Origin: Comamonas denitrificans
GTDB taxonomy: Bacteria; Pseudomonadota; Gammaproteobacteria; Burkholderiales; Burkholderiaceae_C
Length of the DNA stretch: 64,000 bases
Reading direction: 5' to 3'
NCBI RefSeq assembly: GCF_017368815.1
Contig: NZ_JAFNME010000011.1
Span: 1 to 64,000, forward strand
Below, in pieces: positions 28,901 to 36,761 of the stretch. The position numbers were made by a program, and so were the translations under genes. The notes under the pieces are model-generated. The model saw only the letters and a program-made list of their open reading frames with translations. It had not been told where the DNA came from and ran no database searches. Within the stretch, counting starts at the first letter, position 1. Every line of letters begins with the position of its first letter.

Positions 28901-29985
28901 ACGTCGCTGCCCCAGAGTTTGGACACCGTAAAGCCCGTCAGCCCCGCCTTGGGCTTGGAGCCCCGGCCGGTAGCGCCCTCGTCGCGGATTTCGCCGCCCG
29001 CGCCGGTCGATGCGCCGGGAAAGGGCGAGATGGCCGTGGGGTGGTTGTGCGTTTCCACCTTCATCAGCACATGGTGCAAGGCTTTTTCTTTTTGATAGCT
29101 AGGAGCGCTTGCCTGCTCTGCGTTTCCATTGTATTTGGCTATAAAACGCTCGACCTCATGGCCTTCCATGATGGAGGCGTTGTCGGCATAGGCCACGATG
29201 GTGTGCTGGGGCGAGGTGGCCTCGGTGTGGCGAATCATGCCAAACAACGATTTCTCCTGCGCCACGCCGTCGATGGTGAACTGGGCGTTGAAGATTTTGT
29301 GGCGGCAATGTTCGCTATTGGCCTGGGCGAACATCATCAGCTCTACATCCGTGGGGTTGCGCCCCAGCTTGGTGAAGGCATCGACCAGGTAGTCAATTTC
29401 GTCGTCGGCCAGGGCCAGGCCCCAGGCGGTATTGGCGCGTTCCAGGGCGGCGCGGCCACCGCCCAGCACATCGACGAACTCCATCGGCGCAGCTTGCAGG
29501 GTGCTGAACAGCTGCTCGGCCTCAGCGCGGGTGGCAAACACCGATTCGGTCATGCGGTCGTGCAGCAAGGCGGCAATGTGCTCGCGCTGCGCGGCGGACA
29601 GCTCGGCCTTGCCCCCCAGCAGCCCGCCCTTCAGGGCGATGGCGTATTCGGTGATGCGCTCCACCCGGAACACGTCCAGGCCGCAGTTGCGGGCAATGTC
29701 CGTGGCCTTGGAGGCCCAGGGCGAAATCGTGCCCAGGCGCGGGGTGACGACAAACACCGCATCGCCCTGCCCTGGCACCGCGGCCGACTCACCATACGTT
29801 AGCAAGGCCTGCAAGCGCTGCTGCAAAGCACTGTCGGGGGCGCTTTGGCTCGCCACCAAGTGGACAAAACGGGCCGTGATCCCGGTGATTTTGGGGTGAA
29901 TGGCGACCAGGTCGGTCAAAAGCTGTTGGCTGCGAAACGCGCTCAGGGCGTTTGCGCCCTCAAACTGTGTCAGATGCAAAGTCAC
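25972..29985 (-). CDS. purL: phosphoribosylformylglycinamidine synthase, single-chain
   Basis: About 1337 residues, the large single-chain PurL of gamma- and betaproteobacteria. The synthetase half holds [16 protein letters not shown] and [13 protein letters not shown]. The glutaminase half has the catalytic cysteine in [14 protein letters not shown] and His/Glu in [10 protein letters not shown]. It makes FGAM from FGAR and glutamine in purine synthesis. I place the start at GTG 29985 (reading [17 protein letters not shown]), the usual N-terminus. The frame stays open for 54 more codons upstream, but those residues look non-coding. A dispersed repeat at 29082-29146 is read through in frame. 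Confidence 0.95.
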   Translation of the reverse strand: MTLHLTQFEGANALSAFRSQQLLTDLVAIHPKITGITARFVHLVASQSAPDSALQQRLQALLTYGESAAVPGQGDAVFVVTPRLGTISPWASKATDIARNCGLDVFRVERITEYAIALKGGLLGGKAELSAAQREHIAALLHDRMTESVFATRAEAEQLFSTLQAAPMEFVDVLGGGRAALERANTAWGLALADDEIDYLVDAFTKLGRNPTDVELMMFAQANSEHCRHKIFNAQFTIDGVAQEKSLFGMIRHTEATSPQHTIVAYADNASIMEGHEVERFIAKYNGNAEQASAPSYQKEKALHHVLMKVETHNHPTAISPFPGASTGAGGEIRDEGATGRGSKPKAGLTGFTVSKLWGSDVGKPAHIASPLQIMVEGPLGGAAFNNEFGRPNLTGYFREYEQQVGEVVRGYHKPIMIAGGLGVIEAQQTKKIAFPAGTLLIQLGGPGMRIGMGGGAASSMATGTNAAELDFDSVQRGNPEIERRAQEVINHCWQQGAANPILAIHDVGAGGLSNAFPELTNDAGRGARFDLRAVQLEESGLAPKEIWSNESQERYVLAIAPESLPQFQAFCERERCPFAVIGVATEQRQLVLEDTAVESGDQKFPVDMPMDVLLGKPPKMVKDVTSVQRTLPAMDLTGVPLEKAVIDVLAHPTVASKRFLITIGDRAVGGLTHRDQMVGPWQVPVADVAVTLADFTGFKGEAMAMGERTPLAAINAPASGRMAVAEAITNMLAAPIELSKVKLSANWMAACGEPGEDADLYATVKAVGMELCPQLGISIPVGKDSLSMRTQWQEDGVLKKVTSPVSLIITGFAAIDDVRGTLTPQLDAQEPDSSLVLIDLGRGQNRMGGSILGQVLGQSGNTTPDLDNADDLKALVAAVNTLRQQGLILAYHDRGDGGLLATVAEMTFAGHVGVALNVDMLVTEGDGITDGRMDSGEGKNWGQQIAGRREDLTLRALFNEELGAVLQIRTAERSQVMQVLREHGLIQCSHIIGKTRPASSPVDMGKGELQIWRDAQKVFGASLENLHQVWDAVSWKIAQQRDNPACADSEHAAAGAANDPGMHVHLTFDPQDDVAAPYLNLQAQPRVAILREQGVNSQVEMGFAFAAAGFDAVDVHMSDLQAGRAHLQDFAGIVACGGFSYGDTLGAGIGWARSITFNERLSEQFQQFFGRGDTFALGVCNGCQMFAELADIIPGAQAWPRFTQNQSHRFEARLSMVEVLDSPSIFLQGMAGSRLPIVVSHGEGFANFAARGNADQVVQAMRYVDNHGQPTEVYPFNPNGSAGGLTAVTTADGRFTAMMPHPERVFRNIQMSWTSGDPSAASPWMRVWRNARKWLG
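29082..29146. repeat. dispersed repeat inside the purL reading frame
   Basis: TTTTTGATAGCTAGGAGCGC (29090-29109 region) is the inverted form of the repeat core found between genes elsewhere. It encodes about 18-20 residues (around residues 280-301 of PurL, including [14 protein letters not shown]) just before the conserved [15 protein letters not shown]. coli PurL has a shorter, unrelated stretch at this point. Confidence 0.65.
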
Positions 29986-30158
29986 AAGACGGCCTATGGG
30001 CAAAAAAGAATGGAAGTGGAAAAGAAAAGGGCAAAACGCAGGTGAACCACACCCGGCCCCTGTGCAAGACGGGGCCCGGCAATGAAGCATTGGGGAAACC
30101 ACGCATTTTACCGGGGCAACGCCCCCACTGCGCCCACACCGGCGCATGGGCCAAAGGA

Positions 30159-32384
30159 TTAGCAGGCTTTCCAGCTGTCTTGCAACAAAAATGGCTCCAG
30201 CTCATGGGGCAAGCGCGGGCGGCTGAAGTAGTAGCCCTGGGCTTCATCGCAGCCCAGGGCTTGCAGAAATTTCAGCTGCTCCTGGGTCTCCACCCCTTCG
30301 GCGGTAATGCGCAAGCCCATGGCCTGGGCCATGCGCACAATCGCATTGACCATGGCTTTATCGGCATCGCCATTGTCCATATCGCGCACAAAAGACTGGT
30401 CAATTTTGAGCTTGTAAGTGGGCAGGCGCTTGAGCTGGGTCAGCGATGCATACCCGGTGCCAAAGTCATCAATCGACAGGCGCACGCCCAGCTTTTGCAG
30501 TTCGGCCACGGTCTGCTCAACGGCCACCACCTCGCTCATGGCCGCGCTTTCGGTGAGTTCGAGCTCCAAGACCTGGGCAGGGATGTTGGCCTGCTCCAGC
30601 ACCTGGCGCACCAAATCGGGCAGCTGGGGCTGGTGAAACTGCCGGGCCGACAAGTTCACCGACATGGTCAAGTGCAGCAAGCCTTTGTCGCGCCACGCTT
30701 TGAGCTGCTGGGCCGCTGTGGCCATGACCCACTGACCAATGGGCAAAATCAAGCCGCTGCTTTCTGCAATCGGAATAAATTCAGCCGGGGAGACGGCACC
30801 CAGCTTCGGATGCTGCCAGCGCAGCAACGCCTCCACGCCCAGTATCTTGCCGGTGTTGGCATCGACCTGCGGCTGGTAGTGCAAGCACAGTTGCTCGCGC
30901 TCTAAGGCACGGCGCAACGCGTTTTCCAGCTCCAGGGCCCGCATCGACTGGGCCTGCATCTGCGAAGTAAAAAAACGGTAGGTATTGCGCCCTTGGCGCT
31001 TGGCGCCATACATGGCCATATCGGCCGACTGCACCAGGGCATCAAAATCGCGCCCATCCTGCGGGTACAAAGCCACACCAACCGAGCAGCCCAAGGTCAG
31101 CTCGTGCGGCCCCACTTGAAAGGGCGCATTAAAGGCCTGGGCCACTTTGCCCGCCACCCGCTGGGCCCCGGCCGCATTCGCACGGGGCAGCAGCAGCACA
31201 AATTCGTCGCCGCCCAAGCGGGCCACGGTGTCGTATTCGCGCACGGTTTGACTCAATCGTTTGGCGATGTGGGTCAGCAGGCTGTCCCCAACTTTGTGCC
31301 CCAGGGAGTCGTTGATGTGCTTGAAGTGGTCCAAGTCCAAAAACAGCACCGCCAGCGGTGTGTTGCTGCACTGCGCTTGTGCAATCGCCTGCTGACTGCG
31401 TTCGGCCAACAAAGAGCGATTGGGCAGGCCAGTGAGCGGGTCGTAATGGGCCAGCCAATAGATGTGCTCCCGGTCGTATTTGCGCTCTTGGATTTCTTTG
31501 TCCAAATTCTTGGTCGTATTGACCAACGCATGGGTGCGTTCAGAGACCACCCGCTTCAGTTCGGCATGGGCTTGGCGCAGGGCTTCCTGGGTCTGGCGGC
31601 GCTCGGTAATGTCCATAAAAATCCAGACCGTGCTGCCATCGTCCAAGGCCTTGCTGCGGGTCTCGCAAATCAGCTCGGCTCCATCTTGGCGGCGCAAGTT
31701 CAGCTCAGCGGAAAACACTTTGCCCATCGCCAGCGTGGGGGCGTAATCGGCCAGTTGCGCAGCCCAGTCGCTGTCGCTGGCAAACCAGTCCCGCGCCGCC
31801 TGGCCGCACAACTGCCCTGGGGCGTACCCCAGCATTTGCTCGGCATGCCGATTGCACTGCACCACCTTGTGCTCGCGCACATACACCACCCCCACCATGG
31901 CGTGATCGAGCAAGATTTGGGTTTGCAATTGAATAGCATCAAGCTTTGAACGCATAAGTATTTGCGCGTCCACATCATCCAAAGTCCATATAGAGCCTTC
32001 GGAAGGGGCTTCTGAATTAATGAATCGCCCGGTCAAACTGGCCCAAAACAAGCTGCCATCTTTGCGCCGCATTTGCCGCAGGCTGCGAAAGGTGCGCCCT
32101 TGCGCCATTTCGGCAAAAGCATCGCGCCCCAGCGCCCGAAACGCATCGCGCGACGGATGCAATAAGTAGCTGGCCTGTCCCAGCAAGGATGCGCTGTCAG
32201 GAAAGCCAAAAATTTCAGCAAATTGCTGGTTGCAGCGCTGTATGGCCCGTTTTTGAATAAACGCTACACCGATGTCCGTACTTTGTAACAAAGTCTGTTG
32301 CTCGCGCAGCGCACGAGCCAAGGCAACGGCCACCTCCATCTCGCACGCAAGGGAGCCCTTTGCCACTAATTGATCATCCGTCAT
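30159..32384 (-). CDS. PAS-PAS-GGDEF-EAL cyclic-di-GMP signalling protein
   Basis: A 741-residue protein with no membrane segments. Two PAS domains occupy roughly residues 30-270; the first contains [25 protein letters not shown] domain follows with intact [13 protein letters not shown] and the metal motif [11 protein letters not shown]. The C-terminal EAL domain has [10 protein letters not shown] and the downstream [10 protein letters not shown], so a working phosphodiesterase is likely and cyclase activity possible. It lies just downstream of the nos cluster on the same strand, across a 93-base AT-rich gap, so it probably has its own promoter. A link to denitrification is only positional. 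Confidence 0.92.
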   Translation of the reverse strand: MTDDQLVAKGSLACEMEVAVALARALREQQTLLQSTDIGVAFIQKRAIQRCNQQFAEIFGFPDSASLLGQASYLLHPSRDAFRALGRDAFAEMAQGRTFRSLRQMRRKDGSLFWASLTGRFINSEAPSEGSIWTLDDVDAQILMRSKLDAIQLQTQILLDHAMVGVVYVREHKVVQCNRHAEQMLGYAPGQLCGQAARDWFASDSDWAAQLADYAPTLAMGKVFSAELNLRRQDGAELICETRSKALDDGSTVWIFMDITERRQTQEALRQAHAELKRVVSERTHALVNTTKNLDKEIQERKYDREHIYWLAHYDPLTGLPNRSLLAERSQQAIAQAQCSNTPLAVLFLDLDHFKHINDSLGHKVGDSLLTHIAKRLSQTVREYDTVARLGGDEFVLLLPRANAAGAQRVAGKVAQAFNAPFQVGPHELTLGCSVGVALYPQDGRDFDALVQSADMAMYGAKRQGRNTYRFFTSQMQAQSMRALELENALRRALEREQLCLHYQPQVDANTGKILGVEALLRWQHPKLGAVSPAEFIPIAESSGLILPIGQWVMATAAQQLKAWRDKGLLHLTMSVNLSARQFHQPQLPDLVRQVLEQANIPAQVLELELTESAAMSEVVAVEQTVAELQKLGVRLSIDDFGTGYASLTQLKRLPTYKLKIDQSFVRDMDNGDADKAMVNAIVRMAQAMGLRITAEGVETQEQLKFLQALGCDEAQGYYFSRPRLPHELEPFLLQDSWKAC

Positions 32385-32477
32385 GGATCGGTGCTACTTT
32401 AAAATTGTTTACAACCGTAAAATAGTGTCACAAAACCAATAACCGACTGTTTGACCCCCATCAAAGACAGAATCTAA

Positions 32478-33116
32478 TCAAGGTTTTTTATCAATTTCTG
32501 CATGCTGGTGGCTGCCTGCCGGGGCTAACGAGGCGACGATTTGCGCATCCACCTGCGCATACGCCAACACCTGCCCCCCACGGCGCTGGGCAAAAGCCTG
32601 GGCAGCACCAGCATCAGAAAACGCCGGCAAATTGCCCGAGCGCATGGGCCCCAAGGCGTTCGAGCCGTGCACATAAAAGGCCGATTCTGCAGCAATCCAC
32701 GCTGGCGGGGTTGGTTGGGCACTGTCCGTAACGTAAGCGGCCACAACCTCTTGCACCCCCCGCCCCGGCATGAAGCGCTCCATGTTCTGCACAAACAGGA
32801 AAAAAGACACCGGGGAATCAAAAAAATGGGCATCGCCATTGTTAAAAATCACCTGCGCTGCCCACTCTTTGGAACGTGCCGGAAACATGCCACACACCGG
32901 GCAACGGGCATCGACAGGGATCGGGCGAGCAGCGCTCAAGGCCAGCCCCGATGCAGGATCGTAAGCAGAAGGGGGCGCATCCAGGCACACCTCGGCCTCG
33001 GGCAGTTCTACAGGCGCAGCGGCAAACCGCTTCCACCCGACAACACCCGTGCCAACAGTGATCCCGGCCAGCAGCAACCCGCCCAAAGCCTTGCGCCGTG
33101 CGCAACAGTACGCCAT
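32478..33116 (-). CDS. second NosL-family protein
   Basis: A 212-residue protein starting MAYCCARRKALGGLLLAG, with an N-terminal signal or anchor helix (about residues 10-28). The periplasmic part holds the NosL copper motif ARCPVCGMFP followed by a NosL-like fold (YVTDSAQPTPPAWI, AFYVHGSN). It lies 19 bases after nosL, so two NosL-type genes end this operon. A role in copper delivery to NosZ is inferred from family and position. It has no lipobox, unlike nosL, so the two may sit at different places in the envelope. The ATG at 33116 is preferred to 33161, which would overlap nosL. Confidence 0.82.
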   Translation of the reverse strand: MAYCCARRKALGGLLLAGITVGTGVVGWKRFAAAPVELPEAEVCLDAPPSAYDPASGLALSAARPIPVDARCPVCGMFPARSKEWAAQVIFNNGDAHFFDSPVSFFLFVQNMERFMPGRGVQEVVAAYVTDSAQPTPPAWIAAESAFYVHGSNALGPMRSGNLPAFSDAGAAQAFAQRRGGQVLAYAQVDAQIVASLAPAGSHQHAEIDKKP

Positions 33117-33135
33117 AGCACCGCCCTCGCTGACT

Positions 33136-33678
33136 TTACATGCGCGTGTCGTGCAAAGCACCGCCGGTCAAATCGACCATGTCCAGCTTGATGCCGTCGT
33201 AGGGATAAACAGTGCCACCATATTCGCCAGCAAATTTTTCCGCATCCGCTTTCTGCGCAAAACTGGCAATGGTGGTACCCATGGAGCCATGGCGCTTGCT
33301 GCCCACGACGTAAATGGCTGTTTTGGCATCAATCCAATGGCCCTCGGGGTGCTCCCAATCGGCTTTGCCCATGTCCTGCACATACACCATGCGCACTGCA
33401 CGCACCTGCTCCCCAGCCAACAAGGTGTTAAAGAGTTCAACCGTATCGCAGAAAAAAGATGGTTTTTCTTGTCCGGCGTAATGGATTTGCGCTTTCGGGC
33501 CCGCATAGTCAATGAGCAGCATGCCATCAAGTTCGCAGGAGGTTGCACGGTCAATCTCCACCGGGGCCAAGGCCTGCGCTTGCACCGCTTCGTCACTGCA
33601 GCCCGTCAAAACCCCACCCCCTAAAGCCAAGACCAAAGCCAACGATGCGGAACGCGCAATATTTAAAGAAAAACTCAT
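33136..33678 (-). CDS. nosL: copper chaperone lipoprotein NosL
   Basis: A 180-residue lipoprotein. The signal ends in lipobox GVLTGC (Cys near residue 27). The mature part matches NosL, which binds Cu(I) and supplies the CuZ centre of NosZ. The start overlaps the nosY stop as ATGA. The metal-binding CxxC of many NosL proteins is not obvious here; a single Cys lies in ATSCELDGML and another in FFCDTVEL. Confidence 0.88.
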   Translation of the reverse strand: MSFSLNIARSASLALVLALGGGVLTGCSDEAVQAQALAPVEIDRATSCELDGMLLIDYAGPKAQIHYAGQEKPSFFCDTVELFNTLLAGEQVRAVRMVYVQDMGKADWEHPEGHWIDAKTAIYVVGSKRHGSMGTTIASFAQKADAEKFAGEYGGTVYPYDGIKLDMVDLTGGALHDTRM

Positions 33679-34490
33679 GGTTTAAACCTCCAATTTGCCA
33701 CAGCCAGGGGCAAAACAATCCACGCCAACATAACGCCACCCATTTTGAGCGGGTTGCCCAAAGAAGCCGGCATCACACTGGCCAATCCATACAAAGTACG
33801 AACATCTTCCAAAGAGAAAACATTCAAAATACGAAACACATCCGCTGGATTTAACAACAACATCCAGGCAAACGAATCACCAGCAAACTTGCCGCCTGTG
33901 GTAACCAAAACTCCTAACAAAATCAAATCAAATACCAGTACAAAGAAAAACCAGGTCGCAATCGCCATGCCAGAAGCACGGGTACGGTCACCGGCAATGA
34001 CAGAAATCAACACCGCAATACTGAGAAACGCCAAACCCAGTAAAACGGAACTAAAAATAAATCCAAAATAATGGAACAAGGCATTGGCATCCATATGCTG
34101 CCAAAGCAACACGGCCACCACTCCAAAACCAATCAAGGTTGATAAGGTTAAAGCCAGGGCCAAACCCAAATACTTGCCCAACATCAGCTCAAACCGGGTA
34201 ATTGGCAAAGCCAGCAACAAGCCCAAAGAGCCCCGCTCACGCTCGCCCACAATCGCATCAAATCCCAAGAGCAAGGCAATCAAAGGAATCAAATAAATGA
34301 CCAAGCTGACCAAGCTGGCAATCGTCACCTCAATCGAGCGAAAACCAACCATGCCTTGCTGGGCACTGCCAAAATAAGCAATGACCACAGAAAACGCGGC
34401 AAACACCAAAGCCACGGCCAGCACCCAGCGATTGCGAATACGGTCCCAAAATTCTTTGGAAGCAACAGTAAGAACAGGTTTAAATTCCAT
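33675..34490 (-). CDS. nosY: NosY ABC transporter permease
   Basis: A 271-residue integral membrane protein with about six hydrophobic segments and the ABC-2 type motif DAIVGERERGSLGLLLALP near residue 80. It forms the membrane part of NosDFY, the ATP-driven machine that assembles CuZ in periplasmic NosZ. Codon usage here is noticeably more AT-rich than in the flanking housekeeping genes. Confidence 0.93.
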   Translation of the reverse strand: MEFKPVLTVASKEFWDRIRNRWVLAVALVFAAFSVVIAYFGSAQQGMVGFRSIEVTIASLVSLVIYLIPLIALLLGFDAIVGERERGSLGLLLALPITRFELMLGKYLGLALALTLSTLIGFGVVAVLLWQHMDANALFHYFGFIFSSVLLGLAFLSIAVLISVIAGDRTRASGMAIATWFFFVLVFDLILLGVLVTTGGKFAGDSFAWMLLLNPADVFRILNVFSLEDVRTLYGLASVMPASLGNPLKMGGVMLAWIVLPLAVANWRFKP

Positions 34491-34522
34491 GAATACAACT
34501 TAATCTTTAAATACTGAGGAAA

Positions 34523-35452
34523 TTACCGCGAGAATCCAAAAAACATATCTTCCAAAGAAGGCTCCAGCAAACGGATATCTTGCAAAGCCAATGGTGCCAG
34601 CACCGCCAAAACCGCCATTTTTTGCTCCCGGGAGCACTCAAAACGCACGCCCTGGGGCAGCATCACCGGCTCGGCCTGCACCAGGGTGCGCACAGCTTCA
34701 ATCACTTGGCTTTGCCGCTCAGCAGCAACATCCACCTCTACCACCAAAGGCAAACCTGTATCTTCTCGCAATTGCTGAACACTGCCTTGGGCTTGTAATT
34801 TTCCAGCGGCTAAAATCGCCAAGTTATCTACCCGCTCTTGCAATTCCGAAAGAATATGTGAGGTAATAACAATCGTCACGCCGGTTTGCTGTAACTCGCG
34901 CAAGGTGAAATAAAAATCACGAATTGCTTGCGGATCCAGACCATTGGTTGGCTCATCCAAAAACAGCACTTCTGGCTTGCCAAGCAACGCCTGGGCAAAC
35001 CCCAGCCGCTGGCGCATACCTTTGGAATACTCGCGAACGGCCCGCTTGCCGGCATGCGATAAGCCCACCTTGTCCAGAAGCGATGGACACTCCTGCAAAG
35101 AGGCTCCTTTGAGGCGGGCAAAAAAATTCAAAGTTTCCAAACCACTTAAGTTATCGTAGAGAACCACGTTCTCGGGCAAATAACCCAATTTTCGACGCGC
35201 GGCACGAAAGTTAGGCCCGGCCACATCGGCACCCGCCACCGTAATATGTCCGGATGTGGGTCGCTCCAGCCCCAGCATCATTTTGAATAAAGTGCTTTTA
35301 CCGGCGCCGTTATGACCAATCAAACCAAAAACCTGGCCTTGCGGTATTTTTAAATCAACACCATCAACAGCATGCACGGCGCCATAATGTTTGCGCACAT
35401 CGCGCAAAACTATGGCTGATTGTTCTTTATTGGCCGGGGAAGTGTTTGCCAC
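34523..35452 (-). CDS. nosF: NosF ABC transporter ATPase
   Basis: About 309 residues. Walker A is IGHNGAGKSTLF, the signature is YSKGMRQRLGFAQALL, and Walker B is VLFLDEPTNGLDPQ. It is the ATPase of NosDFY. I chose the GTG at 35452 (MANTSPANKEQSAIVL), which overlaps the end of nosD by 26 bases; the longer frame to 35518 would run deep inside nosD. Confidence 0.93.
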   Translation of the reverse strand: MANTSPANKEQSAIVLRDVRKHYGAVHAVDGVDLKIPQGQVFGLIGHNGAGKSTLFKMMLGLERPTSGHITVAGADVAGPNFRAARRKLGYLPENVVLYDNLSGLETLNFFARLKGASLQECPSLLDKVGLSHAGKRAVREYSKGMRQRLGFAQALLGKPEVLFLDEPTNGLDPQAIRDFYFTLRELQQTGVTIVITSHILSELQERVDNLAILAAGKLQAQGSVQQLREDTGLPLVVEVDVAAERQSQVIEAVRTLVQAEPVMLPQGVRFECSREQKMAVLAVLAPLALQDIRLLEPSLEDMFFGFSR

Positions 35453-36761
35453 GCCATTTACTCCATTCTTCGTATTGAGGGCGCATGCGCGGGAGGGGAT
35501 CCACCACCGAAGGCACACGCAAAATTGGGAATTGCTGACTGACTAAGCGCAGCGCCTGCACCGCTGGGCTGGCCATCAAAAGCTTGACACTAGGGTGCCG
35601 CCACGTCAGGCGATCGACCATATCGTTGGCTTCGTAAGGCACATCGCCAATTTCATTGCCATCGCGATCCCAGCCAATGTAATTACTCCAATGGTTGCCA
35701 CTGCGTTCACCCCAAATTTGATCACGCGAACCGACAAAGCGCACTTGCTCACGGTTAGAGATGAAGTCATTGCCTTCAATTTCATTGCGTGCCGAACCGG
35801 CCAAATGAACGCCTACAAAATTATCAACAACAATATTATTTGTTATTTTTGTATACTCAACATCATAAATAAAAAAACCACGGTTATTACCTGCAACCAC
35901 ATTGCCTTCAATCACAGAATCTTGCAAGGTACGCAACATAATTCCATGATCAGAATTACCCCACGCACGGTTATTTCTCACCTCTTGGTTGCGCACTTCC
36001 ATCAGCGCCAAACCACCTCGATTATAGTAAGTATCATTATCCTCCCAAACATTATAATAGGAGTTCATATAGTGGGTACCATAACGGCTATTGTGCAGCT
36101 TATTCCCTTTAAAAATAGCATGGTGCGAAACATCCACATACAGCGCATCGCGCACATAACTAATTCTATTATTCAGAATTTTCGCGCCTTTGGTGTTGTA
36201 CAGTTGTACCCCATTGCCTCGCAAAGGTGAATTGTATTCGCGCTTACCAGTAATATTATTATTTTCAATAAGAACATCATTTGCTTTTTCTATCCACAAA
36301 CCAAAAAGGTTATAAGACAAATAGCAATTGCGCACAATTGCGCGGTGCGAACCAGGATAAAGGTAAATACCGGAATTTTGATTTTTCAAGCTATCGCCAG
36401 AGTCGCTAACAATCAAACCTTCAAGCACCACATCCGGTGCGGTCACCCGGATGGTGTCACCTGTATTACCACCGCTGATCGTCGGCCGATCAATACCGCG
36501 CAAGGTCAGCGGCTTATCAATCAGCAGATTGACCAGGTACTTGCCGCGCGCCACCTCCACGACATCGCCAGGGGCGGCGGCAGCCACCGCTGCCGCCAAA
36601 TCATCCCCTGGGTGCACCGAAATGGTGGCCGCTTGGCCCACACTGCACATGGTCAGCGCAAGCCCAAGCGGGGCTATTTTTTTAGAGTAAAAAGCCTTTA
36701 ATCCAGCGTCAATGAAGCGTGAAAAGCTATAAAAATTGAAAATAGGTATCACATTCTTCAC
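35427..36761 (-). CDS. nosD: NosD periplasmic copper-assembly protein
   Basis: A 444-residue right-handed beta-helix protein with a signal peptide (about residues 25-45) followed by repeated NosD/CASH segments rich in Asn, such as LIENNNITGKR and ILNNRISYVRDAL. NosD is the periplasmic partner of NosFY. Start is the GTG at 36761, which overlaps the nosR stop as GTGA. The middle of the gene (about 35800-36350) is strikingly AT-rich for this genome, partly because of Asn and Ile codons. Confidence 0.93.
   Translation of the reverse strand: MKNVIPIFNFYSFSRFIDAGLKAFYSKKIAPLGLALTMCSVGQAATISVHPGDDLAAAVAAAAPGDVVEVARGKYLVNLLIDKPLTLRGIDRPTISGGNTGDTIRVTAPDVVLEGLIVSDSGDSLKNQNSGIYLYPGSHRAIVRNCYLSYNLFGLWIEKANDVLIENNNITGKREYNSPLRGNGVQLYNTKGAKILNNRISYVRDALYVDVSHHAIFKGNKLHNSRYGTHYMNSYYNVWEDNDTYYNRGGLALMEVRNQEVRNNRAWGNSDHGIMLRTLQDSVIEGNVVAGNNRGFFIYDVEYTKITNNIVVDNFVGVHLAGSARNEIEGNDFISNREQVRFVGSRDQIWGERSGNHWSNYIGWDRDGNEIGDVPYEANDMVDRLTWRHPSVKLLMASPAVQALRLVSQQFPILRVPSVVDPLPRMRPQYEEWSKWRGKHFPGQ

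Noticed and set aside
26053-29802. 1249-codon open frame antisense to purL
   Set aside because: A shadow of the high-GC purL sequence, low complexity and rich in His, Gly and Ala, with no family features. Similar shadows oppose valS (5132-7690) and icd (46292-48217).
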